DNA of 64,000 nucleotides from CAIQQQ01 sp040399685 (lineage in GTDB: Bacteria > Pseudomonadota > Alphaproteobacteria > Acetobacterales > Acetobacteraceae), in NCBI GenBank assembly GCA_040399685.1, contig JBBART010000022.1:21132-85131 (forward strand), in the 5' to 3' direction. The translations under genes were made by a program, and so were the position numbers. Positions 34,728 to 43,235 of this stretch are shown piece after piece. The first letter of the stretch is position 1, and every line of letters begins with the position of its first letter. A model generated the notes under the pieces. The model was given only the letters and a program-made list of their open reading frames with translations, searched no databases and had not been told where the DNA came from.

Positions 34728-36111
34728 AACGCGCGGCCTCCTTGCCAGCGATACGGCCGAACACGGTGCCGATGGTCATGCCAAATCCGGCGAGATAGCC
34801 TTTGCCCAGAATAGAACCGGCCATGATTTCGCCCGAGGCGAACAGATTGGCGGTGGGCTTGCCGTCGCTCATGATCACGCGGGCCTGTTCGTCCACCTTC
34901 ACGCCCAGATAGGTGAAGGTGATGCCGGGGCGATGCGGGTAGCAGATATAGGGCGGGGTATCGAGCCTGCGCGCCCAATGGGTCTTGGGCGGTTCCAGCC
35001 CTTCGGTGTGGCAGTCATCGAGAATCTGCGAGTTGAAGGTGCCGGGCACGACGGCGGCGTTGTAGTCTGCCACGGTCTTTTCCAGCGCCGCCACATCCAG
35101 CCCGATCAGCCCCGCCAGTTCGGCGATGCTGTTGGCGCGAATGGCCGGGAACACCGACGGCATGAACAATTTTTCCGATTTCGTATCGATGATCGACCAG
35201 GCGATCTGACCTTCCTGCTGGGCCACCAGGCGGCCCCAGATGGCGTAGCGCTTCGGCCACACATCCTCGCCTTCATCATAGAAACGTTTGGCGTTGCGGT
35301 CGACGACGATGCTGAACGGAATGCAGTCAAGCCGTGTGACGATGCCGCCATCGAATCGCGGCGCGCGGGCGTCGATCGCCACGGCGTGAAACTGCGTCGG
35401 GTCGCCAATCTGCTGCACGCCCTGGGCGAGCAGGTTCTTCAGCATCCGGCCCTTGGCATAGGACGTGCCGCGAATGAGGAAGTTGTCCGCCGCCTCCCCC
35501 CAGTATTCCTTCAGCCAGTCGATATTGGCCTGAAATCCGCCGGACGACACCACGAAGGTCTTGGCGCGCAAGGTATGCGGGAAGCCCTTGCTGGTGATGG
35601 TGACGGTTTTGGCGAACCCGTCATCGAGGTCCAGCGACAAGACTTCGGTGTCATACACAACCGCCACGCCGAGTCGTTCGGCGGTGGCGTAATACGCATT
35701 CACCAGCGCCTTGCCGCCGCCGAGAAAGAACGCGTTGGTGCGCGACAAATTGAGCGTGCCGGTCAACGATGGCTGGAACCGCACACCGCAGCCCTCCATC
35801 CAGGGCGTGACGCGGCTGGACTGGCGGATGGTCATGCGCGCCAGCTTTTCATCAGTATTGCCGCCGGTCACGCGCAGCAGGTCGTCCCAGTATTCGTCTT
35901 CGAGATACGATTCGGTCAGCACCGAGGTCGGTCCCTCGTGCATCGCGCGCAGGTTGCGGGTGTGCCGGCTGTTGCCGCCGCGAAACGCCTTCGGCGCATG
36001 TTCCAGAACAATCACCGAGGCGCCGTTCTCGCGCGCGGTGATCGCGGCGCACAGGGCCGCATTGCCGCCACCAATAATGGCAACGTCGTAAATCCTGTCT
36101 AAATCGGCCAT
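34714..36111 (-). CDS. tcuA: FAD-dependent tricarballylate dehydrogenase TcuA
   Basis: A 465-residue flavoprotein of the succinate dehydrogenase/fumarate reductase flavin family. The FAD motif is VAIIGGGNAALCAAITA at the N-terminus, GGNSRHTRNLR follows, and the C-terminal FAD segment is GEIMAGSILGKGYLAGFGMTIG. It oxidises tricarballylate to cis-aconitate. ATG at 36111 is used; the open frame extends far upstream without similarity. First gene of the catabolic operon. No tcuR-type LysR regulator adjoins. Confidence 0.94.
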   Translation of the reverse strand: MADLDRIYDVAIIGGGNAALCAAITARENGASVIVLEHAPKAFRGGNSRHTRNLRAMHEGPTSVLTESYLEDEYWDDLLRVTGGNTDEKLARMTIRQSSRVTPWMEGCGVRFQPSLTGTLNLSRTNAFFLGGGKALVNAYYATAERLGVAVVYDTEVLSLDLDDGFAKTVTITSKGFPHTLRAKTFVVSSGGFQANIDWLKEYWGEAADNFLIRGTSYAKGRMLKNLLAQGVQQIGDPTQFHAVAIDARAPRFDGGIVTRLDCIPFSIVVDRNAKRFYDEGEDVWPKRYAIWGRLVAQQEGQIAWSIIDTKSEKLFMPSVFPAIRANSIAELAGLIGLDVAALEKTVADYNAAVVPGTFNSQILDDCHTEGLEPPKTHWARRLDTPPYICYPHRPGITFTYLGVKVDEQARVIMSDGKPTANLFASGEIMAGSILGKGYLAGFGMTIGTVFGRIAGKEAARYASN

Positions 36112-36192
36112 GTCCACCCGTGCGCGCGTTCGTGCACTAAAAAGACATGATCCCGCCGGTGACACAATGGCGCGGTCACCTGTTCGTGCAGA

Positions 36193-36206
36193 TTGACGCA
36201 GGTCAA
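36193..36206. promoter_or_regulatory. FNR/FixK-type binding site
   Basis: TTGAC-GCAG-GTCAA is a perfect 5+4+5 palindrome matching the TTGA(C/T)-N4-(G/A)TCAA consensus of FNR/FixK proteins. It lies in the 295-base gap between the divergent tcuA and hsp20 starts. It is 81 bases from the tcuA ATG and 200 bases from the hsp20 ATG. No strong -10 could be fixed on either side. Confidence 0.6.
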
Positions 36207-36406
36207 GGATCGCCACCCACTCCCCGCCCTGAATGCGGCGGTGGACGGGTGCTTGAGCTTGCATGCATTGCACGCCGGGCCCGGTACCTTCACTGGCACA
36301 GCCACCGATCAACACTTTGCGTGCCGCATCGGATGCTTGACCAGAACCGAACCGCGTTTTGAGCCACACCAAAACACGCAGTTTCTGATGACAGGGAGAC
36401 AGCAGC

Positions 36407-36970
36407 ATGGCCGAAGCACCAACCAAATTCCCCGCCCCGGTGGAGGCGCGGAAAAACGTTCCTGTGACAACAGCAGCCCCTTGGGCGCCACTTGCAGAAT
36501 CCTGGACGCCCTTTGAGTCCCTCCGCCGCGAGGTGGATCGTCTGTTCGAGAATTTTGGGATGGCGCCATCCCGCCTTCCCATGATGCCGCAGATGCCCTC
36601 GTTCGAACCCACCTGGCCGTTGGCGATGGCCACGAATTTCGACCTCGCGGTCGATGTCGTGGAAAAGGACCAGGGCTTTGAAATTTCCGCCGAATTCCCC
36701 GGTATGGAGGCCAAGGACATCGAGGTGAAGGTGTCCGGGGGCGGGTTGACGATCCGCGGTGAAAAAAGAGAGCAAACCGAGCGGAAGGGGATGGATTACC
36801 ATCTGTCCGAACGGCGCTATGGCGCCTGCACGCGGACATTCCGTCTGCCGGAGGGCGTGGATTCCGACAAAATCGAGGCGTCCGTCAGCAAGGGCATCCT
36901 GACCGTGAGGATGCCGAAAACCAAGGAGGCGCAGGCCCACGAGAAGCGCATCGAAGTAAAGGCAGCCTGA
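36407..36970 (+). CDS. Small heat shock protein Hsp20
   Basis: A 187-residue protein. The alpha-crystallin domain occupies about residues 78-180, with EFPGMEAKDIEVKVSGGGLTIRGEKR-type strands and the C-terminal-strand signature ASVSKGILTVRMPK. The N-terminal arm is Pro/Met-rich. It acts as an ATP-independent holdase in the cytoplasm. Oxygen-linked control by the FNR-like site upstream is possible, since many alphaproteobacterial hsp20 genes are so controlled. No clear heat-shock sigma promoter was found. Confidence 0.93.
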   Translation: MAEAPTKFPAPVEARKNVPVTTAAPWAPLAESWTPFESLRREVDRLFENFGMAPSRLPMMPQMPSFEPTWPLAMATNFDLAVDVVEKDQGFEISAEFPGMEAKDIEVKVSGGGLTIRGEKREQTERKGMDYHLSERRYGACTRTFRLPEGVDSDKIEASVSKGILTVRMPKTKEAQAHEKRIEVKAA

Positions 36971-36977
36971 CTGCCGG

Positions 36978-37013
36978 CCCCTGTTCCGTCACGACAGCCT
37001 CACGGAACGGGGG
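36978..37013. terminator. Hairpin between hsp20 and the CoxIV gene
   Basis: A 12-base stem with one G-T wobble pairs 36978-36989 with 37002-37013 around a 12-base loop. It lies 8 bases after the hsp20 stop and ahead of the convergent small oxidase gene. There is no T-run, so it is a weak or bidirectional terminator. Confidence 0.6.
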
Positions 37014-37056
37014 CACTTGGCGGGCGCGTGGCCCGCTTTTCAGATTCGGCCCGACG

Positions 37057-37215
37057 TCAGACCAGGAAGATCCACATCGCGACCATGAGCAGGCCCACAG
37101 CGATGCTGGCATACAGGCCGCCGCTGGTGAACGATTCCCAGAATGCCTTGCGGTCGGCCAGCAGGGCCTCCTCGGTCAGGGGCGCGAGCGTGGTGGAATT
37201 GGTGGTTTCGGCCAT
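37057..37215 (-). CDS. aa3-type cytochrome c oxidase subunit IV
   Basis: A 52-residue protein with a polar N-terminus and one membrane helix. LLADRKAFWESFTSGG followed by the hydrophobic YASIAVGLLMVAMWIFLV matches the bacterial aa3-type subunit IV family (CoxIV, about 50 residues). It is a single-helix accessory of the haem-copper terminal oxidase. The start at 37215 is far downstream of the maximal open frame but gives the family length. The other oxidase genes are not in the window. Confidence 0.82.
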   Translation of the reverse strand: MAETTNSTTLAPLTEEALLADRKAFWESFTSGGLYASIAVGLLMVAMWIFLV

Positions 37216-37246
37216 GGTGTGGGTCCGTTCAAATACTACCGGCGTT

Positions 37247-37888
37247 TTAAGCGACGGCGGGCGCGTGAGGCAAGGGATTGCACAGCGTCGCGGTGGCAGG
37301 CGGAAGATTGCCGTCATGCCCGGCAGCGAAAGCGGCCAACGCGGCAACATAAAGACCATGCTCCTGCGCCAGCACGCGGGCGGACAGCGTGTCTTCGGTA
37401 TCTGATTCAAACACCGGCACGGCGCATTGCGCCAGGATGGGGCCTTCGTCCATCGCCTCTGTCACCAGATGCACGGTGCAGCCATGCAGCTTCACACCGC
37501 CGGCAATGGCGCGGGCGTGGGTGTCCAGCCCGGGAAAGGACGGCAGCAGGCTGGGGTGGATGTTCAGCATCCTCCCGGCATAGCGGCCCACCAGAAGCGG
37601 CGTCAGCAGGCGCATGTATCCGGCGAGGCAGACGATCTCCACGCCCGCCGCATCCAGCCGATGCGCGATGGCCATCTCGTGGGCGGGGCGGTTTTTCTGA
37701 TACAGCCTGTGGTTGATCGCGGCCGTGGGAATGCCGGCCGCTTCGGCGGTGGCCAAGCCGCCGGCCTCCGGGTCGTTGGACAGCACGATGGCGATTTCGG
37801 CCGGGTAGTCCGGATGTGCCGCCGCCGCGATCAGGGCCGCCATGTTGGAGCCACGGCCGCTGATCAGGATGCCGACGCGCTTTTTCAC
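37247..37888 (-). CDS. purN: Phosphoribosylglycinamide formyltransferase
   Basis: A 213-residue enzyme transferring a formyl group from 10-formyl-tetrahydrofolate to GAR in purine synthesis. The start RVGILISGRGSNMAALI and the catalytic region MLNIHPSLLPSFPGLDTHARAIAGGVKLHGCTVHLV with DEGPIL are complete. It overlaps purM by 4 bases (ATGA), the usual purMN operon. Confidence 0.97.
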   Translation of the reverse strand: MKKRVGILISGRGSNMAALIAAAAHPDYPAEIAIVLSNDPEAGGLATAEAAGIPTAAINHRLYQKNRPAHEMAIAHRLDAAGVEIVCLAGYMRLLTPLLVGRYAGRMLNIHPSLLPSFPGLDTHARAIAGGVKLHGCTVHLVTEAMDEGPILAQCAVPVFESDTEDTLSARVLAQEHGLYVAALAAFAAGHDGNLPPATATLCNPLPHAPAVA

Positions 37889-38934
37889 GCCGCCCAGCCG
37901 GTTGGCAGGTCGATGCGCACCTCGGCCGGGCCGTCGCAGGCCTCAAGCTGGCCGATGCGGTGCACCGTCTCGCCCAGGCTCTCCAGCAACGCGGTGGCGG
38001 CCTCGGCGTCACGCACCACCAGCGCCATGCCGATGCCGCAGTTGAACACGCGCAGCATTTCCTCAGGCGCCACGCCACCGGTGCGGGCCAGCCAGGCGAA
38101 CACGGGCGGCAGCTTCCAGGCGGTGCCGTCGATCACGGCGCGCATGCCGTCCGGCAGCACGCGCGGCAGGTTGCCGGGCAATCCACCACCGGTGATGTGG
38201 GCGGCGGCCAGCAGCAGCCCCGCCTTGTGCAGCGCCAGCACGGACTTCACATAGATCCGAGTCGGCTCCATCAGTGCCTGCGCCAGGGTCTTGCCGGCGG
38301 CGAACGGCGCTGGGTCGGACCACCCGGCATTGCCGGCCGCCACAATCCGGCGAACCAGCGAATAACCGTTGGAATGCACGCCGGAACTGGCGAGGCCCAG
38401 CACCACGTCCCCGGCCGCCACCTCCTTCGGCAGCAGGTCGGTCCGCTCGGCCGCACCCACCGAGAAGCCGGCCAGATCGTAGTCGCCGTCGTGATACATG
38501 CCGGGCATTTCGGCCGTCTCGCCGCCCACCAGGGCGCAGCCGGCGATCTCGCAGCCCTTGGCGATGCCCGAGATCACCCGCGTCGCATCAGCGATGGCGA
38601 GTTTGCCGGTGGCGAAATAATCGAGGAAGAACAAAGGCTCGGCACCGGCCACCACCAGGTCGTTGACGCACATGGCCACGAGGTCGATGCCCACGGTGTC
38701 ATGCGCGCCGCTGTCGATGGCGATGCGCAGCTTGGTGCCGACGCCGTCGGTGGACGAGACGAGCACCGGGTCGGTGAAGCCGGCGGCCTTCAGGTCGAAC
38801 AACGCGCCAAAGCCGCCGAGGCCGCCCATCACGCCGGAGCGCTTGGTGGCGCGCGCCAGCGGCTTGATGTGGTCCACCAGCGCGTCACCCGCATCGATGT
38901 CCACGCCGGCGTCACGATAGGTCATGCTGGGCAT
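37885..38934 (-). CDS. purM: Phosphoribosylformylglycinamidine cyclo-ligase
   Basis: A 349-residue AIR synthetase. MTYRDAGVDIDAGDALVDHI at the N-terminus, GTKLRIAIDSG and GGGLPGNLPRVLPDGMRAV match the family. The ATG at 38934 or the one at 38925 may be used. If the promoter called just upstream is right, its mRNA has a very short leader. purN follows with overlap. Divergent from the AI-2E transporter gene. Confidence 0.97.
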   Translation of the reverse strand: MPSMTYRDAGVDIDAGDALVDHIKPLARATKRSGVMGGLGGFGALFDLKAAGFTDPVLVSSTDGVGTKLRIAIDSGAHDTVGIDLVAMCVNDLVVAGAEPLFFLDYFATGKLAIADATRVISGIAKGCEIAGCALVGGETAEMPGMYHDGDYDLAGFSVGAAERTDLLPKEVAAGDVVLGLASSGVHSNGYSLVRRIVAAGNAGWSDPAPFAAGKTLAQALMEPTRIYVKSVLALHKAGLLLAAAHITGGGLPGNLPRVLPDGMRAVIDGTAWKLPPVFAWLARTGGVAPEEMLRVFNCGIGMALVVRDAEAATALLESLGETVHRIGQLEACDGPAEVRIDLPTGWAA

Positions 38935-38945
38935 CGCAGGTTCCG

Positions 38946-38973
38946 GTTATACTGGTGCCACGAAGAAGGTCAT
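38946..38973 (-). promoter_or_regulatory. Possible sigma-70 promoter of purMN
   Basis: On the minus strand ATGACC (38968-38973) and TATAAC (38946-38951) are separated by 16 bases. The start of transcription would fall about 5-15 bases before the purM start codon. Both hexamers are two mismatches or fewer from consensus. Spacing is slightly short. Confidence 0.35.
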
Positions 38974-39065
38974 GGCACGAAAATGATGAGCGAAGCGGCA
39001 AACAACCATAGCGGTCCACGATCTGCAAACCTTCGCCAGCGCCAGGGCTGCCATGGAGTGCGCGC

Positions 39066-40217
39066 ATGAACACAATGCAGCATGGGCCGCAGCCCACGCA
39101 TCCCGCCACCCGGGCCCAGCGCCTGGCGCTGCTGGTGGGGCTCGCTGTCACCTTTCTCGTGATGCTGGAATTGTTCGGCTCGGTGCTGCTGCCCTTCGTG
39201 GCCGCCGCCGGGATCGCCTATTTCCTCGACCCGCCGGCCGCAAGGCTGACCCGGCTGGGCATGCCGCGAACGGTGGCCGCCATCGTGCTGGTGCTGGCGC
39301 TGCTGGCGGTGGTGCTGGTGTTCGCCCTGTTGCTCTATCCGTTGATCGTGGCCCAGCTCGGCATTCTGTTCACCCGCGTGCCGGAATACAGCACCGCCGT
39401 GCGCAGCTTCGCCGCCGAGCAGATCGCGCATCTGCAGGAACGGCTGGGGCCGGATCTGATCGATGAGAAATTGCGTGATCTGGTGGGTGGCCAGGCGGGG
39501 TCCATCGTCTCGTTCGTGGCCGGCGCCCTGCGCGGCGTGATCGGCAGCGGCTTTGCGCTGTTCAACGTGCTGACGCTGGTGATCGTTACGCCGGTGGTGG
39601 CGTTCTATCTGCTGCGCGACTGGCCGGGCATGGTCGCGCGAATCGATGGCTGGCTGCCGCGCCGCTATGCCGGCGTGCTGCGGGCGCAGGCGCATGAGGT
39701 GGACCGCATCCTGTCCGCGTGGCTGCGCGGGCAGTTGCTGTGCTGCTTTCTGCTGGCGCTGTACTATGCCACCGCTCTGTCGCTGGTGGGGCTGGATCTG
39801 GGGTTGATCGTGGGCATCACCGCGGGCCTGCTGTCGTTCATTCCCTATGTTGGCAGCATCACCGGGCTGGTGGCCGCCACGGCCTTGGCCTTCGCCCAGT
39901 TCCCCACCTGGACCGGGGTGATCGAGGTGGGCGTGGTGTTCGTGCTGGGGCAGTTGCTGGAGGGCTATGTGATCTACCCCCGCTTTCTCGGCGACCGGGT
40001 GGAACTGCACGCGGTGTGGGTGATCTTCGCCCTGTTCGCCGCCGGCGCGGCATTCGGCTTTGTGGGCGTGCTGCTGGCGGTGCCGGTGGCGGCGATCATC
40101 GGGGTGCTATGCCGGTTCTGGTTGCGGCGCTATCTTGAAAGTCCGTTGTATCTGGATCCGCCGCTTGCGCCGGACTCGGAGTTTCTCGAAGGCCAGGAGC
40201 TGGAAAACACCCCGTGA
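39066..40217 (+). CDS. AI-2E family (PerM-like) membrane transporter
   Basis: A 383-residue inner-membrane protein with about seven or eight membrane segments and a large soluble helical stretch in the middle. The family motif is at the C-terminal half (LIVGITAGLLSFIPYVGSI and LGQLLEGYVIYPRFLGDRVELH). Some members export autoinducer-2, others act as antiporters; the substrate is unknown. In alphaproteobacteria it often precedes hdaA, as here with 28 bases between. Confidence 0.92.
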   Translation: MNTMQHGPQPTHPATRAQRLALLVGLAVTFLVMLELFGSVLLPFVAAAGIAYFLDPPAARLTRLGMPRTVAAIVLVLALLAVVLVFALLLYPLIVAQLGILFTRVPEYSTAVRSFAAEQIAHLQERLGPDLIDEKLRDLVGGQAGSIVSFVAGALRGVIGSGFALFNVLTLVIVTPVVAFYLLRDWPGMVARIDGWLPRRYAGVLRAQAHEVDRILSAWLRGQLLCCFLLALYYATALSLVGLDLGLIVGITAGLLSFIPYVGSITGLVAATALAFAQFPTWTGVIEVGVVFVLGQLLEGYVIYPRFLGDRVELHAVWVIFALFAAGAAFGFVGVLLAVPVAAIIGVLCRFWLRRYLESPLYLDPPLAPDSEFLEGQELENTP

Positions 40218-40245
40218 TACGCAAGATCCGGCCAGGGGCAGCGCC

Positions 40246-40971
40246 ATGAGGCGACAGCTTGGCCTGCCCTTCACCCATGCCCCGCAATTCGATCGCACCG
40301 TGTTCCTGCAGGCGCCATCCAATGCGGCTGCCCTGGCGTGGCTGGACCGACCGGACGAATGGCCGCAGCACCGGCTGGGGCTGTGGGGGGAGGCTGGCAG
40401 CGGCAAATCGCACCTGCTGTATCGCTGGGCGGCCCAGAACGGCGCCACGCTGATCGACGGCGCGCAGCTTGCGTTGGAACCACCGCTCGGCCCGATCGCC
40501 ATCGACGATGCCGACCTCGCGGCCGAGCGCCCGTTGCTGCACATGCTGAACGCCGCAGCCGAGGCCGGCCACAAGGTCATCATCGCCAGCCGCACGGCGC
40601 CGGCGCGCTGGCCGGTGCGACTGCCGGACCTCGCCAGCCGGTTGCGGGCGCTGCTGGCGGTGGAGATCCGTCCGGCCGAGGACGACCTGCTGCGCGGCCT
40701 GCTGCGCGCCCTGCTGTCGGACCGGCAATTGCCGGTGGCGGAGCCGATGCAGGAATTCCTGCTGCAACGCCTGCCCCGCACGCCTGCGGCCCTGCGCGAG
40801 GCGGCAGCTCTTCTTGACCGTCTGGCGATGGCCGCCGGTGGACGGATCACCCGCACGCTGGCCGCCGAAGTGGTGGCAACGCTTGGCTTCGAGACGGAGG
40901 ACGAACCGGTTCGTGAAGATTTGGGGTGGCATGCTGTTGTCACCTCGCATGACAGCCCGGGTTTCCTGTAG
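40246..40971 (+). CDS. hdaA: DnaA-related replication regulator HdaA
   Basis: A 241-residue DnaA-like AAA protein lacking the DNA-binding domain IV. Walker A is GEAGSGKSH (about residues 49-57) and Walker B is IAIDDADL. The N-terminus MRRQLGLPF holds a clamp-binding QL-LPF motif typical of Hda, which with the beta clamp stimulates ATP hydrolysis by DnaA and prevents re-initiation. ATG at 40246 is chosen to keep this motif at the N-terminus. Confidence 0.92.
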   Translation: MRRQLGLPFTHAPQFDRTVFLQAPSNAAALAWLDRPDEWPQHRLGLWGEAGSGKSHLLYRWAAQNGATLIDGAQLALEPPLGPIAIDDADLAAERPLLHMLNAAAEAGHKVIIASRTAPARWPVRLPDLASRLRALLAVEIRPAEDDLLRGLLRALLSDRQLPVAEPMQEFLLQRLPRTPAALREAAALLDRLAMAAGGRITRTLAAEVVATLGFETEDEPVREDLGWHAVVTSHDSPGFL

Positions 40972-40980
40972 GAATACCCG

Positions 40981-43233
40981 ATGGAAAACAGTGCCACGTC
41001 CCCAACGCACCCCGGCCAGGAGCCCGTCATGCTGCACGTCAAAGAAAACGTCGCTCCCGAGAGCGCTGAAATCGCTATCCTGGACCCAAAGGCGGCCGGC
41101 CCGGATCGTTTCATCAACCGTGAACTATCCTGGCTCGACTTCAACCAGCGCGTGCTGGATGAGGCCGAGAACCAGAACCATCCGCTGCTGGAACGGGTGC
41201 GCTTCCTGTCGATCAGCGCCGGCAACCTCGATGAATTCTATTCCGTCCGCGTGGCTGGCCTGATCGGGCAGGCCAAGGCCGGCGTCACCGGCCGTTCGCC
41301 GGACGGCCGCACCCCGGCGCAGCAATTGGCCGACGTCACCGCCCGGGCCGAGGCGCTGATGGGCGACCAGCAGCGCGTGTGGGCCGAGTTGCGCAGCCTG
41401 GTGGGCGCCGCCGGCATCCTGGTCACCGAAACGCCGGCGCTGTCATCCGCCGATCGGGCCTGGCTTGAAGCATGGTTCATGGAACGGGTGTTCCCAGTAT
41501 TGACCCCGCTGGCCGTCGACCCTGCCCACCCGTTCCCGTTCGTTCCCAACATGGGCCTGGTGATGGCCCTGAAGCTGCTGCGCGACGAGGACGGCCACGC
41601 CATGCGCGGCCTGATTCCGCTCCCGGCACTGGCGGAACGCTTCGTGAAGCTGCCGGCCAATGAATGCGGCGACATCCGCTTCGTTATGCTGGAAGACGTC
41701 GTCAGCCTGTTCATGCCCCGCGTGTTCCCCGGCTTTCGCGTGCTCGGCCAGGGCATGTTCCGCCTGATCCGCGACACCGACGTGGAATTCGAGGACGAGG
41801 CCGAGGATCTGGTCCGCTCTTATGAAACCGCCCTCAAGCGCCGCCGCCGGGGCGTGGCCATCCACCTCACCGTCACCCAGGCAACCCCTGAGGCCCTGCG
41901 CGATTTCGTGGCCGACGAGATGGACGTGCCGCCCGAGGAAGTGTTCGTCCAACCTGGCATCCTCGGACTGGTCGATGTGAAGCAGCTGATCGGCGATGAC
42001 CGGCCGGATCTGCTGTTCCCTCCCTATACGCCGCGCTTCCCCGAGCGGATTCGCGATTTCGGCGGCGACTGCTTTGCCGCCATCCGCGCCAAGGACATCG
42101 TGGTGCATCACCCGTTCGAAAGCTTCGACGTGGTGGTGCAGTTCCTGCGCCAGGCAGCGGGCGATCCGTCGGTGGTGGCCATCAAGCAGACCTTGTACCG
42201 CACCAGCCGCGACAGCCCGATCGTCAAGGCGCTGATCGAGGCGGCCGAGGCCGGCAAGTCCGTCACCGCGATGGTGGAACTGAAGGCGCGGTTCGACGAG
42301 GAGGCCAATATCCGCCTCGCCCGCGTTCTGGAAGCCGCCGGCGTGCAGGTGGTGTTCGGCTTCACCGAATTGAAAACTCACGCCAAGATCTCACTCATCG
42401 TGCGCCGCGAGGGCGCCGTGATGCGCACCTACGCGCATTTCGGCACCGGCAACTATCACCCCATCACCGCGCGCATCTACACCGATCTCAGCTTCTTCAC
42501 CTGCGATCCGGACCTGACGCGCGACGCGGCGCGGCTGTTCAACTTCATGACGGGCTATGCCAAGCCGGAAAAGATGGACGCACTGGCCTTCGCGCCTTTG
42601 ACCATCCGCCCGGCCATCATGGGGCTGATCGACCAGGAGATCGCCTACGCCCGCAAGGGCAAGCCAGCCACGATCTGGCTGAAATTGAACTCGCTGGTCG
42701 ATACCGACCTGATCGACAAGCTGTATGAGGCGTCCTGCGCGGGCGTACACATCACCGCCGTCATTCGCGGCATCTGCTGCCTGCGGCCGGGTGTTCCGGG
42801 GCTTTCCGACAACATTCGCGTAAAGTCCATCGTCGGTCGCTTTCTCGAACACGCCCGCATCTGCGTGTTCGGCCACGGCCACCGGCTGCCGAGCCGCCAT
42901 GCCAAGGTGTTCATCAGCTCGGCCGACTGGATGGCCCGCAACATGGACTGGCGGGTGGAGACGTTCGTGCCGATCCACAACGCCACCGTGCACGCGCAGA
43001 TCCTCGACCAGATCATGGTGGTCAATCTGCAGGACAACATGCAGTCCTGGGATCTGGGCGCTGACGGCCTGTGGCGGCGCGACCAGCCGGCGGAGGGTAC
43101 GCCGCTGGTGTCGGCCCACAAGTATTTCATGACGAACCCCTCCTTGTCCGGACGCGGCTCGGCCTTGCACGGGCCCGTCGCCCCGCTGGCCGTGTCGCAT
43201 GCGCGCAAGCAAGACAGAGTGCACCAAGACTGA
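40981..43233 (+). CDS. ppk: Polyphosphate kinase 1
   Basis: A 750-residue enzyme building polyphosphate from ATP. The N-terminal domain starts RFINRELSWLDFNQRVL. The phosphorylated His region is YAHFGTGNYH, and a second conserved His lies in LPSRHAKVFISSADWMARN. The length fits PPK1. It starts 9 bases after hdaA and ends 2 bases before ppx, so polyphosphate synthesis and breakdown are cotranscribed. The N-terminal 35 residues may be an over-long start; MLHVKENVA is an alternative. Confidence 0.97.
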   Translation: MENSATSPTHPGQEPVMLHVKENVAPESAEIAILDPKAAGPDRFINRELSWLDFNQRVLDEAENQNHPLLERVRFLSISAGNLDEFYSVRVAGLIGQAKAGVTGRSPDGRTPAQQLADVTARAEALMGDQQRVWAELRSLVGAAGILVTETPALSSADRAWLEAWFMERVFPVLTPLAVDPAHPFPFVPNMGLVMALKLLRDEDGHAMRGLIPLPALAERFVKLPANECGDIRFVMLEDVVSLFMPRVFPGFRVLGQGMFRLIRDTDVEFEDEAEDLVRSYETALKRRRRGVAIHLTVTQATPEALRDFVADEMDVPPEEVFVQPGILGLVDVKQLIGDDRPDLLFPPYTPRFPERIRDFGGDCFAAIRAKDIVVHHPFESFDVVVQFLRQAAGDPSVVAIKQTLYRTSRDSPIVKALIEAAEAGKSVTAMVELKARFDEEANIRLARVLEAAGVQVVFGFTELKTHAKISLIVRREGAVMRTYAHFGTGNYHPITARIYTDLSFFTCDPDLTRDAARLFNFMTGYAKPEKMDALAFAPLTIRPAIMGLIDQEIAYARKGKPATIWLKLNSLVDTDLIDKLYEASCAGVHITAVIRGICCLRPGVPGLSDNIRVKSIVGRFLEHARICVFGHGHRLPSRHAKVFISSADWMARNMDWRVETFVPIHNATVHAQILDQIMVVNLQDNMQSWDLGADGLWRRDQPAEGTPLVSAHKYFMTNPSLSGRGSALHGPVAPLAVSHARKQDRVHQD

Positions 43234-43235
43234 TC

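Noticed and set aside
36251..36285. Heat-shock sigma promoter (CTTGAG) upstream of hsp20
   Set aside because: No matching -10 element at proper spacing.
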